This document shows, in pieces, positions 44,523 through 55,531 of a DNA stretch of 64,000 nt. The DNA comes from Choristoneura fumiferana. Taxonomy: Eukaryota > Arthropoda > Insecta > Lepidoptera > Tortricidae. The notes under the pieces were generated by a model. The model was not told the DNA's origin. It saw only the letters and a program-made list of their open reading frames with translations, and did no database searches. The number at the start of each line of letters is the position of its first letter. The stretch's first letter is position 1. The DNA lies in NCBI RefSeq assembly GCF_025370935.1, contig NC_133490.1, positions 3,361,892 to 3,425,891 of the forward strand, in the 5' to 3' direction. The position numbers and the translations under genes are program-made.

Positions 44523-45180
44523 TGAATATCATGGGACAATTAACACCAATTGAGCTACTCCCAAACTAAGTAAAACTTGTACTATGGATACAACGCAACG
44601 GAAAGCTATATTTATATAGATAAATACACATTTGAATAAATAAAATAAAGCTAAAATTAGTATTTAGAAAAGCTCTACTATTTGGTGAAAAAATATTAAT
44701 ATTAGTTGCCATGATAATTAATGATTATAATTATTTATCTATACTTTTGTCATTTGTTGACATTTGTCAACATTTGTCTTTTGTGTGTTGTGTTGTGATA
44801 AATAAAAATAAGTATTTAATTTAGGCCTTACTATTTTGTGGAAATAATTATGTATCCATTGCAGTGACATTTAATGGCTGTACTTTTAACACTATGGATT
44901 CAAAAGTCCGCAATAAATGATTTGTATTTGTATTTAATTATAATTTAACGAATTCCGTAAAATTTGTGTGCTTTATGATTATTTTATATTTGATTGCTCT
45001 ACTTCTATATTTTGCATGCCAGCTACTGGTGAAATGTAGGTTTCACATAATACGTATTAAACGTACATGACTAGAGAATAAACACTCGTATTATTTATAC
45101 AAAAATCTGCCCGGACGGGGGTACGAGCCCGGGATCCGAATCTTTATTAGTCAAGTTTTCAAACTACCTGGTTATGCGGT
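44523..45180 (-). repeat. SINE-3 copy split by about 400 bp
   Basis: 44523-44643 is the 3' half in minus orientation ('atcatgggacaattaacacc', 'cccaaactaagtaaaact', 'tatatagataaatacac'). 45040-45180 is the 5' half ('aataaacactcgtattattt', 'aaaaatctgcccgg', B-box complement 'gggtacgagcccggga'). The sequence between (44644-45039) is AT-rich, has 'gacatttgttgacatttgtc'-like words and near 44880-44940 'aaagtccgcaataaatg', resembling a LINE 3' end; it may be a separate insertion. Confidence 0.65.
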
Positions 45181-45221
45181 CGTTTCTATTCTTCACTAGA
45201 GCAGCTACATTCAACCTGAGA

Positions 45222-45390
45222 CACCAAGTTTATGAATTGCTTCGCATGTTTTGTGCAGCTCGCGATATTTTTCTTCACCTTAAAGCTGATGGTAAATATC
45301 AAATCTAATTTTGTACATGAATTTCTTAAAACCTAGGTGCGAGCTCGGATTTCAGCCTACGAGCAAACAACTAGGCCACTACGACTTTTA
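45222..45390 (-). repeat. SINE-1 5' part, degenerate
   Basis: 'gaattgcttcgcatgttttg', 'tttttcttcaccttaaagct', 'gatggtaaatatcaaat', 'aatttcttaaaacctaggtg' and an eroded head at 45338-45390 match SINE-1 on the minus strand. Confidence 0.7.
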
Positions 45391-47052
45391 AATGTGGATA
45401 AATAATAAAATATATGAAATCCACCACAATTACCATCACGTGACCCGCATGCTCGTTTGCCAGCTATTTGATAAAGACATTTTTTTTAAACGTCATAAAA
45501 TGCAATTAGTTTGGCTGAATTCTCATTATACAGTTCTTTCATAACTTTTTTAATCTAATAAAACCAATGCCAACGTCATAAAAGTGACACAGCAAAAATT
45601 ACTTTGTGACGGGGAAAAGTTTTAACATTTTTATAATTTGAAAGAGTAGCTTAAAACTGCATTGTTAAAAAAATTAACTAGCATTTTTGAAACGAGCGTA
45701 GTACTAATGGCTTGTCATCTCCATTTATATTTGGAAACAATTCGTTTACTATCAAAAACCGAAAAATGTAGACATTATCGCATAGGTTATAATAATCTTT
45801 ATTTTAATCATCATATAGACTTCTGCAATGTAGTACAGGTTTCATAATATATTTAGGTACCCGACGAAAATTGACGGTTATTATCATCATCAGCCCACAC
45901 CACTGCCACCTTGTGCCGTACTGAAAACAAGCCCGGTGTGGGTAACAGCCAAGGGGCAATGCGGAAAGACAGAATAAAACTGAAAGTAGCTGTTGCTACA
46001 CTGAAAATGCTTAAATATTGTCTGGAGGCGTGCTCTGAATAATTAGGCTCTATCTAAAGGATGTAAAGGAAAAATGTTAGTATGTAAACACAATCTTTAT
46101 TGCACTTTTGACTCTATACAGCGTAAAGTAATATAAATATGTGAAACCACTTGTAGTAGATTACCAGACAATTTACAAATATAATTTTAGCTCAGCCGCA
46201 AGCGGGTGTGATGCAGAAGGCGGTTCTTATATGCTAGTTTCACAGTTTATTTAAGCCTAATGGTGTTAGTCCCTAAGGAAATCAAAACTTGCCATCAATT
46301 TCAATTTTCAACTACTGAATTTAAATCATACTTCCCTAATTCATATTTATAAATGTTTTACAGACCTGGCCAGAAGCTACCTCTCTGTGACACCAGTCCG
46401 GCAGCCGAAGGATGACCACTGGAGTGAGACAAGCGCGATGCTCTGGGCGTCGTCTCTATGTGCTGACCCTTAGCTGGCCGCGCGGGTCCCACAGGATGCA
46501 GAACAGTCTTCTGGTCTCAGCAACGGAAGAAAAGACGTGGCAAAAGCTAGTTGCAGAAGGCACAGCCAAGGCAATGATGCTACAGAAAATTGACTAGTTC
46601 TCAGAATACAGAATTGAATATCTAGCCCGGAAATTAGAGTTTATCTAAACCTTAAGCTCCCAAATGGAGGTGCAAAAAGACAAGGTCTAAACCCAAATCA
46701 TTGGCATCATCATGCCACAAATTACTTTACTGTAGTAAGTAAACGAAAGATGAAAAATAATTATCTGAATAATCCTAATAAACTTAATAATCTTATTAAC
46801 CCTAACCGGCTGGAAGGAAGAAGAAATTGCTTCGATTAGACACTTGCAAAAAGGCAAAAGCATGTGGCAAAGAGGTAAAGTGATCTGTATGATTCTTACC
46901 GGAGTAAATCAACTGTAGCCCAGGATTAACTCGACGCTGGTCTTCCCACCCTCAGCCGCATGCAAGGAATCGTTTGCTGAAATTAACCATATGGATGAGA
47001 AATAATGCCGCGTGGACTAAAGCAAATCTAACCAATATTTCAGTAACCAAAT
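45391..47052. other. Unassigned; conserved-looking patch at 46.4 kb
   Basis: 46370-46610 has balanced base composition ('cggcagccgaaggatgac', 'cactggagtgagacaagcg', 'cagcaacggaagaaaag') and looks like the end of a LINE family common in Lepidoptera. I could not align it to an RT motif, so no call is made. The rest is AT-rich without recognised features. Confidence 0.35.
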
Positions 47053-47253
47053 TTACTTACAGTTCACTTGCTGCACAAAAATACAATTTAAATGGGCTGC
47101 GTTTGCGCCAAAGAAGCCACAATAATTCACAATAGAGGCTGCCACCCTCGTCTCTTCTTCGATGGAAAATGATATCTGGTCACGCATGATGGAGGCCCAA
47201 GTCAAAAACAATGGAGACTCCAGTACAGCCCTCCTCAAAGCCTGAGTGAACAT
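47053..47253 (-). other. Exon-like open stretch, unrecognised
   Basis: A 66-codon minus-strand frame with non-repetitive protein-like composition (TQALRRAVLESPLF, WASIMRDQISFSIEEETRV, AASIVNYCGFFGANAAHL). Close to its end the DNA reads AACTGTAAGTAAAT, a good match to a splice donor. I do not recognise the protein. It could be a real exon, a processed remnant or chance. Confidence 0.25.
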
Positions 47254-47608
47254 AGCTTGGACTAAGAAAAGCCCCTAAGAATTTCCCCCGAATCCCACCA
47301 ATTGTGGGAACAACATTTACTATGCCAAATTATCACTAGATGTTATTAGCTTTCGATTCTGTATCAGATTCGACTGATTGTAAATTAAATAAATGTTATT
47401 CACCAATGTCTGAAATTAATTATATTTCCCCTGAAACATGATAAAAATTCCTGAACTGACATCCCTACAAAATGATTTACTTAAATGCTCCAATCAGAGA
47501 TGTCCCCGTCAATACAATCCTCCTTCCTGTTGCCAGCTGAAAAAAATATATTAAAATAATTGCCAGATTAATCGGATTTCGGGCAGTTCGAGTCATGGAA
47601 GAAAACAC

Positions 47609-47815
47609 AACGTTACACCACAGCAGCCCACTGCTGGACACAGGCCTCCCCGAATGAGCGCCATTGGGTCCTGGCCTCGACTCGATGCATCCAGCCTTTA
47701 CCAGTAGCCTTTCGCAGATCGTCACTCCACATGGCCGTAGTTCGTCCTACACCTACACTACGTTTGCCTAGACGTCACTCAAGAACTCGCTTACTCCACC
47801 GTCCACCGGTCATCG
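47609..47815 (-). mobile_element. RTE-type LINE 3' end, divergent subfamily
   Basis: The minus-strand reading gives RWSKRVLE, a stop, RLGKRSVGVGRTTAMWSDD, LRKATGKGWMHRVEARTQW and RSFGEACVQQWAA, clearly the RTE C-terminal end but different in sequence from the other fragments here. It lacks a GATGAT tail. One in-frame stop. Confidence 0.78.
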
Positions 47816-48179
47816 ACCGGAACCGTAAATATAGAAAATACCGGTTTATAACGCTTTGTACCGTTTTTTTGGTACCGGTAACAATCCCCGCGCCTAAGAC
47901 AATTTGTATGGTAACTTGCCTTGCCCTATGCACCCATGCCTTAATGGCGCTGTCGCCAAAGAGGCTGGCAAGTAAGATTAACAAACTCCCATTGTTTTTT
48001 ACCCGTCGCACCCAGAGTAATATCCCCCTAGACGATTAGCCGTGTATACCTTAGAGTATTAAAATAACTGGAGGGGGCCGGCTTTAGATATCTAGGCGGG
48101 CCAGGCGAGTCATGCCTTTGGCGCACTTTTAGATACGACAAGCGAAAATATGACAGGTGATACTTTTTAGACATAGCGT

Positions 48180-48258
48180 CGTTGCTACTGCAATACCGCG
48201 TAACTAGCATTTTCCATAAGGTACAATTTTCATTGTCAGAACAGTACAATGTTAGTAC
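48180..48258 (+). mobile_element. MITE F4, left half only
   Basis: Almost identical to 43661-43738 (one difference seen, GAACAG for GAATAG), but stops at TTAGTAC, 5 bp before the SINE-2 start. The right half is not found after the SINE-2, so the insertion or a deletion removed it. Confidence 0.82.
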
Positions 48259-48263
48259 ACGTT

Positions 48264-48541
48264 TACAGGTGGTAGGACCTTGTGCAAGGCCCGCCCGGAT
48301 TGCTACCACCATCTTGCTCGCTAATCCTGCCGTGAAGCAGCAGTGCTTGCACTGTTGTGTTTCGGCGTGGAGAGTAAGACAGCCGGTGAAATTACTGGCA
48401 CTTGAGGTATCCCATCTTAGGCCTCTAGGTCGGCAACGCATCTGCAATACCCCTGGTGTTGCAGATGTTTATGAGCGGTGGTGATCTCTTACCATCAGGA
48501 GACCCACTTGCTCGTTTGCCATCCAGTAGAATAAAAAAAAA
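48264..48541 (+). repeat. SINE-2 family, full-length copy
   Basis: Best-preserved copy: constant start 'acaggtggtagg', hairpin arms GGTGGTAG/CTACCACC, inner CCTTGTGCAAGG, the LINE-like 3' end ('cccctggtgttgcagatg', 'ctcttaccatcaggagaccc') and an A tail at 48533-48541. Confidence 0.82.
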
Positions 48542-48544
48542 CAA

Positions 48545-48640
48545 ATGTATTTCGATAAACTCAGAGGTGCGGGCCGGGGTTTGAGACCACGAACCTCTGC
48601 TTTAGAGGCGATAGGTTAAACCACTAGGCCACCACGGCTT
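48545..48640 (-). repeat. SINE-1 tRNA-like head
   Basis: 'cgataaactcagaggtgcgg', 'gccggggtttgagaccacga' and 'aaccactaggccaccacgg' are the complement of the SINE-1 head. It starts 4 bp after the SINE-2 A tail, an arrangement suggesting SINE-2 inserted into or beside SINE-1, as at 12.2 kb. Confidence 0.75.
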
Positions 48641-49295
48641 CTCCAGCTTCCCCAGTCCCAGCTTCGGCTTCTTCCAGTGTTTTTTATAACTACGAGTATA
48701 ATCAGTTAATGATAATAATAATAAAATTCATTTAATTTGAGTAATTTTATGACTCATACACAATTGTGTTAGTAAAACCTTATTAGTTAAGTGTTACTGT
48801 GTGTGAGTGTTATGACTCTGTTTATCAACTTTGGCTCATTGATATGGCCCTCCGCAAAGTAACGTCAGATTACATTTTTTTTGTTCATTAGACAGACGGC
48901 TCCGTTTGATTTCTTCCTCTAAGACAGACCCTTAAAACCAGGGTGCATATAAAAAGAGGATGATACAGCTTGTTCTGAGTTTATGATGGATAAGTACAAT
49001 GAAGAATATTTGTAATGATTTTGCAAGTTGTATTGGATTTGTTTGCGATAGTTAGTCGAGTTTTAATGGAAGGAAAAGTTTTTACATTCTAATGAGTAAA
49101 CTATTATGTAAATGTAAAGTGTTGTTACTTTTACATTTGAACTTACTTTTTAGATTGGAAGTGGGGAGAAAAAATCCTCTTTGTGAAGTCTCTGGAACGG
49201 AGGTTTGTTACTTAACTAATTTAGATTCTGGCTCTCGTTAGTACTTAGAATACATTTTCAGAACTTTCACACTCAATGTACTTTAACTAGGGTTG
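48641..49295. other. Unassigned; flank repeat of foldback F1
   Basis: 48838-48875 ('tcattgatatggccctccgc', 'aaagtaacgtcagatt') is the sequence that also follows foldback F1 at 18463-18505 and 57431-57470, here without the foldback: an apparent empty site. Nothing else recognised. Confidence 0.5.
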
Positions 49296-49405
49296 TAACG
49301 GAGGCCTTCTAAGCGGAGACGGAGGCGGATGCGAAGGCGACGAGTTTCGCCTCCGCGGATGCAGAGGTTAGCGGAGGCGGATGCGGAGGTGAAAGTGGAT
49401 GTGGA
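49296..49405. repeat. GGAGGCGGATGCG-type short repeats
   Basis: Degenerate direct repeats of about 12-18 bp built on GCGGAGGCGGATGCG within AT-rich DNA, with the complement 'cgcctccgc' in the middle. Minisatellite-like. Confidence 0.65.
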
Positions 49406-49885
49406 AAAAATAGTAGTTTATGCTTTATTCAACTTGGCTTTGGTTCTACACTAGGAACTAAATTCATAAATTTTCGCACGATTATTTATTGTCCCATATA
49501 TATATGGCACAAGACGTATAATTTTACACGTTAATTGTACCACATGTGTCACAACACTAAACCCCCAATGTACAACGAAAGCACTAATGAAACGCAAGAC
49601 GATTTAAATTTGTATGAGGTTTACATGAATATGACAGAAACTGTATGAGATGTAAATCCATTTAGCGATAGTCATAGTCACAAAGACGTTTGAGAGTTTG
49701 ATGGCGATTAATATGACGCAGTCAAAGAGCGTAATTATGCTTGTCAGGCGCACAAACACTTATGGCAGAACAAATAACATCCTGTAGTTCGCTGGGGTTA
49801 ATCTACAGCCTATTATAAGCGAAATATAAACGTGTTTTTTTGTTAGTAAGTTGCTTTTGCCCGCGACTTCGTTCGCGAAAAATTA

Positions 49886-51266
49886 CCCAAGCAGCACGAC
49901 AGGCTGTATAGAAGCTGTATTTTAGTTTTATTGTATTCCACAGGCTATATAGTGAGGCTGTACAAGGGCTGTATAAGCGCTTATACAACCTCTATAAGTA
50001 AAATTGGCCCCTTGTTATACAGCCTTATGCGTTATTATAGCTGTATAGTTGCTGTATAGCTAAAAAATAGGCTGTACTATAGCTGTAGAAGAGCTGTAGT
50101 ATGATGTTGAAGAAAACCATAGGCATATAGTTATTCTCTTATAAGTTTCTTAAAAAGATAATAGTTCTTCATTGGTTTTTTATGAGAATTACAATGTGAA
50201 ATTTATGAAAACAACCGCTTATTCTTTTTAGTTATGATAATGGTGGGCCGCCAATTTACTGTGAAGTTATAAGTCAAGAATAAATGTTGGACTTTAGGTA
50301 GTGATAATTGTAGATTCAACGTGCCGATTTATTTTTACTGGGAAATAGTGCATAGTTTTGTGGAAAAATATTCACGCGCCGCGAAATACTGAAGAATTCA
50401 CGAGAAATATTACCAAAACAAGTAAGTAAGTTTATGGTTTTGAGGTTAGAATCATAAGATTGTTAAATAATACTGTACAACAGGTATCACTTATGATTTA
50501 TTTATCTGAAAATCATAACTATAACTTCAGCAATACTCAAAATAATGTAAGAAGTCATATTTCTTTTATTGTTATTTGTTCGAAAATGGCGACAGATTTT
50601 ATACAGCATAAAAGATATCTGGAGAGTATTATAGATTCCGTGGTTTTACTACGCACTTTCTGGATTCCATTACACAGCTTTAACCCTTTAATAGTCGTCA
50701 TAATATAATATTTTTATTATATAGGCTGTACATCAGTTTTCAGCAAATAAATTATACAGCCTTACAGTAATACAGATTAAAGCTGTATTACAGAATTCAT
50801 TATTATTATAGTTCTATAAAATCATATTTGACAGAAGTTATGAAACTATTACACTGACAAGAGTGTACAGTTACGCATTAATAATAAGCTTTAGAAAGTA
50901 GTTTTAATATACCATTATACAGAAACAAGTATAAAGTGATACCATTTTATAACTTATAGCTGTAGTAAGTAAGTGATCACATGCAAAATACAGCCTCTAT
51001 GCAGCTTGAAGGATAACATTAGATTGAAGTGTCAAAAAATGCATAGGGTTTTAAAGTGGAGTTCAAATATTCTGTTTTAAAGCTTTAAGTTTACACGGAG
51101 TATTTAATAAAAACTTAGTACAGCTTTAGCTGTATAATAACGGTTTAATCACTTTTATAAGTAAATAATCTTTTCTTGACACCTTTATGGATCACCAGTA
51201 GAACTCTAAGTTCTAATAGTGCTGTATATTTGATGTCGGCAACGCTTGCGTGCTGCTTGGGTAGTT
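49886..51266. mobile_element. Unclassified 1.4-kb element rich in GCTGTATA motifs
   Basis: The borders are inverted: ACCCAAGCAGCACG on the left and its complement (GTGCTGCTTGGGT) on the right near 51252-51266. The interior holds at least fifteen GCTGTA(T/C)A-like words or complements (TATACAGC), densest at 49900-50100 and again at 50720-51240, including the palindrome-like 'gctgtataagcgcttatacaa'. No transposase-like frame. Clustered subterminal motifs are typical of transposase-binding sites in non-autonomous DNA transposons. The bases next to the ends (ATTA, TAGT) do not give a clean target duplication. Confidence 0.55.
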
Positions 51267-52935
51267 TATCGCTTACCCGCTGAATTTCTACTCCACGGTC
51301 TCAAACTATGTTTACACAAAACTAGCTGTTGCCCACCACCACCGTTCCAGCATTTTTTTATTATTTTGTTACGCACAAAGCTTGTCCTGACAAAAACGAA
51401 CACAACAAAAAAAAATATTTTTTTAATTCGGTGCCGTCTTTCGGAAGTCATGCGCGTACATATATTTCGGCAATCCATTTTTATTTATACATAGATAGAT
51501 TTAATTTAAGTCGGTTCAGCTTTCGCTTTTTTAATATTACCTACTAGGTTTTGCCCGCGAATCCGTCTGAAAATTTACTCCATTCTAAGGCAATACTCGG
51601 ACATACATTAGCCACACTCATTGTAATCGATGGACGTACGGGTAAGAATTAACGGTCATACAGTTGAACCTATTTATTCCTGGCCCACCATAGAACACTA
51701 ACGATAGACCCTGGCCAGCGAAAACTGTCCACGCATTTTTTACGAAACTTCAATCAGGTATAATTTTTGAGATTGACATAATTGTCATATTGTCATTCTA
51801 GCCCATCTTTGAATTCAACCTCCTATCATCCTCAAAATGGAAAATGTTATAAGATTATGTTAGAATTAAAATTCTGGGTTCAAAAATGTATGCATCTGGA
51901 CTGTACGTAAATGGGCACTGACAAAGGTCATAAAATGTACCAAGGGAATACTAAAGTGCATCATCAACTTTCACACATTACTATAATGAATGTTGATGCA
52001 GCTTGAAGTCTCGAGTGTAATTTAATATCTGGAAATTCAAATAAATTTCTAAGTATCAACATCGTTTAATCAGTGTACAGCAAGTGTTGTCAGCCTCATT
52101 TTTTTAATTTGCCGCGGTTTTTCTGGGACAGCTTTCGTTGGCCAGAGTCTAAATGTCATAATCATAGTGAATTCTCTTGTCAAGCAATGCAACATCACTA
52201 TGGCTTTTCTATGAAAAGGTTCCACATTGGATCACGATTCTGTTGGTTCAATAGCATACATGAGAAAGGATAAAATCAAATTGAGATCCACCTTTTTAAA
52301 TGTGAGTAACTTTGAAAACTCTTACACATAATATAATCTTCCAATCGCTGTAAACTGCCAATGCATAAAGATTAGTAAACATATAAAGAATCTATAAATT
52401 TTATGTGAAGCTTCGAATTTCATAGTACCTTTTACACTATACTATGTCGCTTTACGAGCGTGTTGCTTTGCCGATAAACTTGAACAATATGAATATGTTG
52501 GAGTTTTATAGCTTTTTAAGAACAAATCGAGCGAACCTACTTCGCCCTTATAATATATTTATTAGAAAATTTAAATATGATGTGGCGTTGCTTAAACGTT
52601 TGTACAAGTATCTTAAAGTTTGTCAATTGTAATTTTTTTCTTTTCTCTTTTACAATGCATGCATGAGAAGTAAAAAATATATTTGGCAGTAACTTGTGAA
52701 TACCGCGCGTTCTTGTGTGTGTGTTTTTAAAGAAAACGCTCACCGCTCCGCCGGTCGCGGGTCCTGGCTTCCACAAAACGATGCCTTTTTAACCACATTA
52801 CCTAAATTAGATTGTCTCTGTGACACTCCTAACTTGTGATGTGATCATCGAGAAGACGAAATAACTGAGTTAGCTGCCGCGAATTTGATCTCATACTCTC
52901 GGAGTGGCGCTTAAGGTTGCCTGTGCTTCATTTTT
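51267..52935. other. Unassigned AT-rich DNA
   Basis: No recognised gene or repeat; short frames (for example 51246-51494 plus, 52444-52632 plus) show no family. Confidence 0.45.
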
Positions 52936-53392
52936 GGGTTCTGTACCTCGAAAGGAAAAAACGGAACACTTATAGGATCACTTTGTTGTCCGTCCGTCCG
53001 TCCGTCTGTCAAGACCCTTTTTCTTAGGAACGCGTGGAGGTATCGAACTGAAATTTATATCAAATACTCAGGTCTACTGTTCCTTGGAGCTGTGAGAAAA
53101 TCAACTTCTAAGCCAACGCAATCAAAAGATACAGCCGTTTATGCCGCAAATTTCTGCAAATTTTCGAAACTCGCATGGGAATCAAAACCTACAGGGTACT
53201 GCCCGTGAACAGAATCTTGAAATTTGGTACGAAGCAACGTCTTATAGCACAGATAAAGGAAAAATTGCGGAAACCGTAAATTTATAGTTACATCATATTA
53301 TAAAAACATTTTAAACAATTTTAAAGTTTCTACCTACAGGTTTGTACGGAACCCTCGGTGCGCGAGTCCGACTCGCACTTGGCCTTTTTTTT
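52936..53392 (+). repeat. Common lepidopteran dispersed repeat
   Basis: Starts 'ggttctgtacctcgaaagg', has 'ggatcactttgttgtccgtc' with a GTCC microsatellite and ends 'tgcgcgagtccgactcgcac' then 'ttggcc' and a T run. Scraps are at 42145-42205 and, as a complement, at 27437-27475 ('ctgtcaagtgcgagtcgg', 'gcgcactcagggttctgta'). I know it as very frequent in Lepidoptera, but the class is not clear from sequence alone. Confidence 0.65.
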
Positions 53393-54312
53393 TTTAATTT
53401 AGAGTCGAAAATTTCATTACAGGTCTATTGAATGTTTTTAGGTCGTATTTTGTCTTGCTGTCTCAACTAGCTTACTGAAGTTTACCGGAGCTAGTTGAGA
53501 AAGCAGGATATATATATATATACGAACTTTTCCGACAAGATACGATGGCCAAAGATTCACTTCATCTGTCTGTCTAACAGTTTATTATCTTTATTCAGAG
53601 TAGTTCCTTTCTTCTCATTGTGCATAAATTACTGTTCGCCTATCTTTAAGTTTTCCTTTCCTGTTTAGGTTAGCTTGAAAAAATCCCTTTTAGGGATAAG
53701 TTCGACTTAGTACTCTTTTGTTTTGTTGTTTTCTTTTTGTATTATTTTTGTGTTTTATGTGCATACATACGTACATAGTACAGTCGAATGCAAAAAAATA
53801 TATATATAGCCATATATAAAATATGTATACGCATAAAGGTGTATAGATATTTTTGACGTCTTGGTAACGTATATTTATACCCTTGACATACACAGATCCC
53901 TATTTATTTTTAAGAATAGTACATTTTAATTTAAATCTAGATGTAATACTTGTTATCAACCTAACCTAACCTTTTACTATCTGTAACTATCTTGTATTTT
54001 TCTTTCTATGTTCTGTTTTTGTTCTGTAGTGTTCAAAGAAGCATTGTATTGTATCATAAAGTCTTAAGAGCCTTTGCATACCGTGTTTTAAACGCACCTT
54101 TTAGAAAGGCGCGTTCATATCACGTTTTACTTTCCATATGCTTCACCACTTGCGTGCGTATCGCGTTTGTGTCGATACAAAAGCGCATCGACGGCGCGTT
54201 TTGAACGCAGTGCAGTGTGCAAAAACCCTAAAAAATCGTCAATAAACTAAATTTTTAATAAGACACGTTTCGAAAATCTCGCGAAATCTGTAGCTCACAA
54301 CGCCGCAAATTT
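53393..54312. other. Unassigned
   Basis: A small hairpin 'ctcaactagct'/'agctagttgag' at about 53461-53502 and an AT dinucleotide run near 53508-53522. No gene seen. Confidence 0.4.
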
Positions 54313-54630
54313 CGGTCCGCCGCGCGTCCGTGGAACTGGAGACGAGCGCGGTAGCCCTCCAACAAGATGGACCGACAACCTGGTGAAAGTAGAGTTTACA
54401 CTTGCAAGAAGTCATGCAAGTTGCATTACATTGCGGCGCTCGATTGACCACTACAAACTCGTTGGCTTTACGGCCTCGCAATGTAATGCAACTTGCACGA
54501 TTTTTCTTGCAAGTCTAAACTCGGCTTAAGATCGCGGTGGATGCGGAAAGCACAAGACCGGTCTGAGTGGAGAGTCTTGGGGGAGGCCTATGTCCAGCAG
54601 TGGACGTCTTTCGGCTTTCGGCTGACATGT
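54313..54630 (+). mobile_element. RTE-type LINE 3' end interrupted by a MITE
   Basis: 54313-54391 ('acaagatggaccgacaacct', 'ggtgaaagta') and 54529-54630 ('gatcgcggtggatgcgg', 'agtcttgggggaggcctatg', 'tccagcagtggacgtctttc') are consecutive parts of the RTE C-terminal end. The protein context (DNLVKV then SRWM) is broken by the foldback at 54392-54528. The tail has decayed. Confidence 0.82.
54392..54528. mobile_element. Foldback MITE (family F5), 137 bp
   Basis: Arms: 'gagtttacacttgcaagaag', 'catgcaagttgcattacatt' on the left and the complementary 'aatgtaatgcaacttgcacg', 'tcttgcaagtctaaactc' on the right, about 50 bp each around a 45-bp centre. Inserted in the RTE fragment. Ends compatible with a TA or TTA target, not proven. 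Confidence 0.85.
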
Positions 54631-54856
54631 TGATCCAAGAATTTAAACATTCTGCGTTTGGCCCATTAACAGTTCAAAAATTCTTTCATCCCTGATGTAC
54701 TCGTATGTTATACAGATCCTCCATTTCAGCGACCCGTTGAAAACGACAACATTGTGGTGACACTAAATGGTTGTGCTGAGATAGCGACATATTCTTGTGT
54801 ACATAAACGCGCGTTTCAATACACTGCCTAGTTGACATGAGATCGAAACCGGAACC

Positions 54857-54995
54857 AAATTCAAATCATTTATTCAGTAAATAGGCCGCAATGGGCACTT
54901 TTACACGTCATTTTTTAAACTACCAGCGCTTTCGGAAAGACCATCATTGCCAAGAAGAATGCGCCGCAAGAAACTTGGCAGAAAGTCATTTTTTC
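54857..54995 (-). mobile_element. LINE 3' UTR fragment (Jockey-like, inference)
   Basis: On the minus strand: 'ttcttgcggcgcattcttct', 'tggcaatgatggtctttccg', 'gacgtgtaaaagtgcccatt', then 'ctgaataaatgatttgaatt'. I associate this 3' UTR, ending in AATAAATGATTTGAATTTG, with Jockey-type LINEs of Lepidoptera. A scrap is at 18708-18742. Confidence 0.55.
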
Positions 54996-55531
54996 ATAAT
55001 AATATAATTACAAATAAAAAACTTAAACACTACAGTATACAATTAAAGAAAAAATACAATAATAATAATAATAATAATACAGGGATGTATGGGGTCCTTA
55101 GTTACAAAACTAAACACTTACTATGTCTAAACTATATCTACGTTCAGTGGAAGTGTAGAATGCTTTCACCGTCATGAATTTCAAAATAATAATAATAATA
55201 ATTAAGTTCTGAAATATAGATTTCAGGTCAAGTAACCATTAAGCTTTTGGATTTCGAAGGCAAGCTCACGTCTGCCGCCCCCAAAGTTAGCTCACACGCA
55301 CTCATGTCATGCTCTGAAAGCAGAGCGGTATGCGAGGGCATGGTATTGCTTCCGTTCCCATAAGCTCTATGGGAACCGGAGGTGTAAACGAGTTTCAGTA
55401 GATCGGTGATTCTACCTATACAATGTTTTTATTTCTGTTAACTTCAATGTTATTCAACAAGTTAAATGAATGTAATTTCTTCGAAACACTAGTAGCCTAA
55501 CTCTTACTGGTTAAAAGATAATCAGGAATAC
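54996..55531. other. Unassigned; AAT microsatellites
   Basis: (AAT)n runs at about 55056-55078 and 55184-55201. No gene or other repeat recognised. Confidence 0.45.

Noticed and set aside
46370..46610. Possible LINE or gene fragment with balanced base composition
   Set aside because: Looks familiar as lepidopteran repeat sequence, but no motif could be aligned in any frame, so no call was made.
48028..48484. Recurring protein reading across SINE-2 copies (for example ASNFTGCLTLHAETQQCKHC)
   Set aside because: It is the antisense translation of a non-coding repeat; copies differ by frameshifting indels without a coding pattern.
49886..51266. piggyBac-type assignment for the GCTGTATA element
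   Set aside because: Ends begin CCC but the flanks read ATTA and TAGT, not TTAA on both sides.
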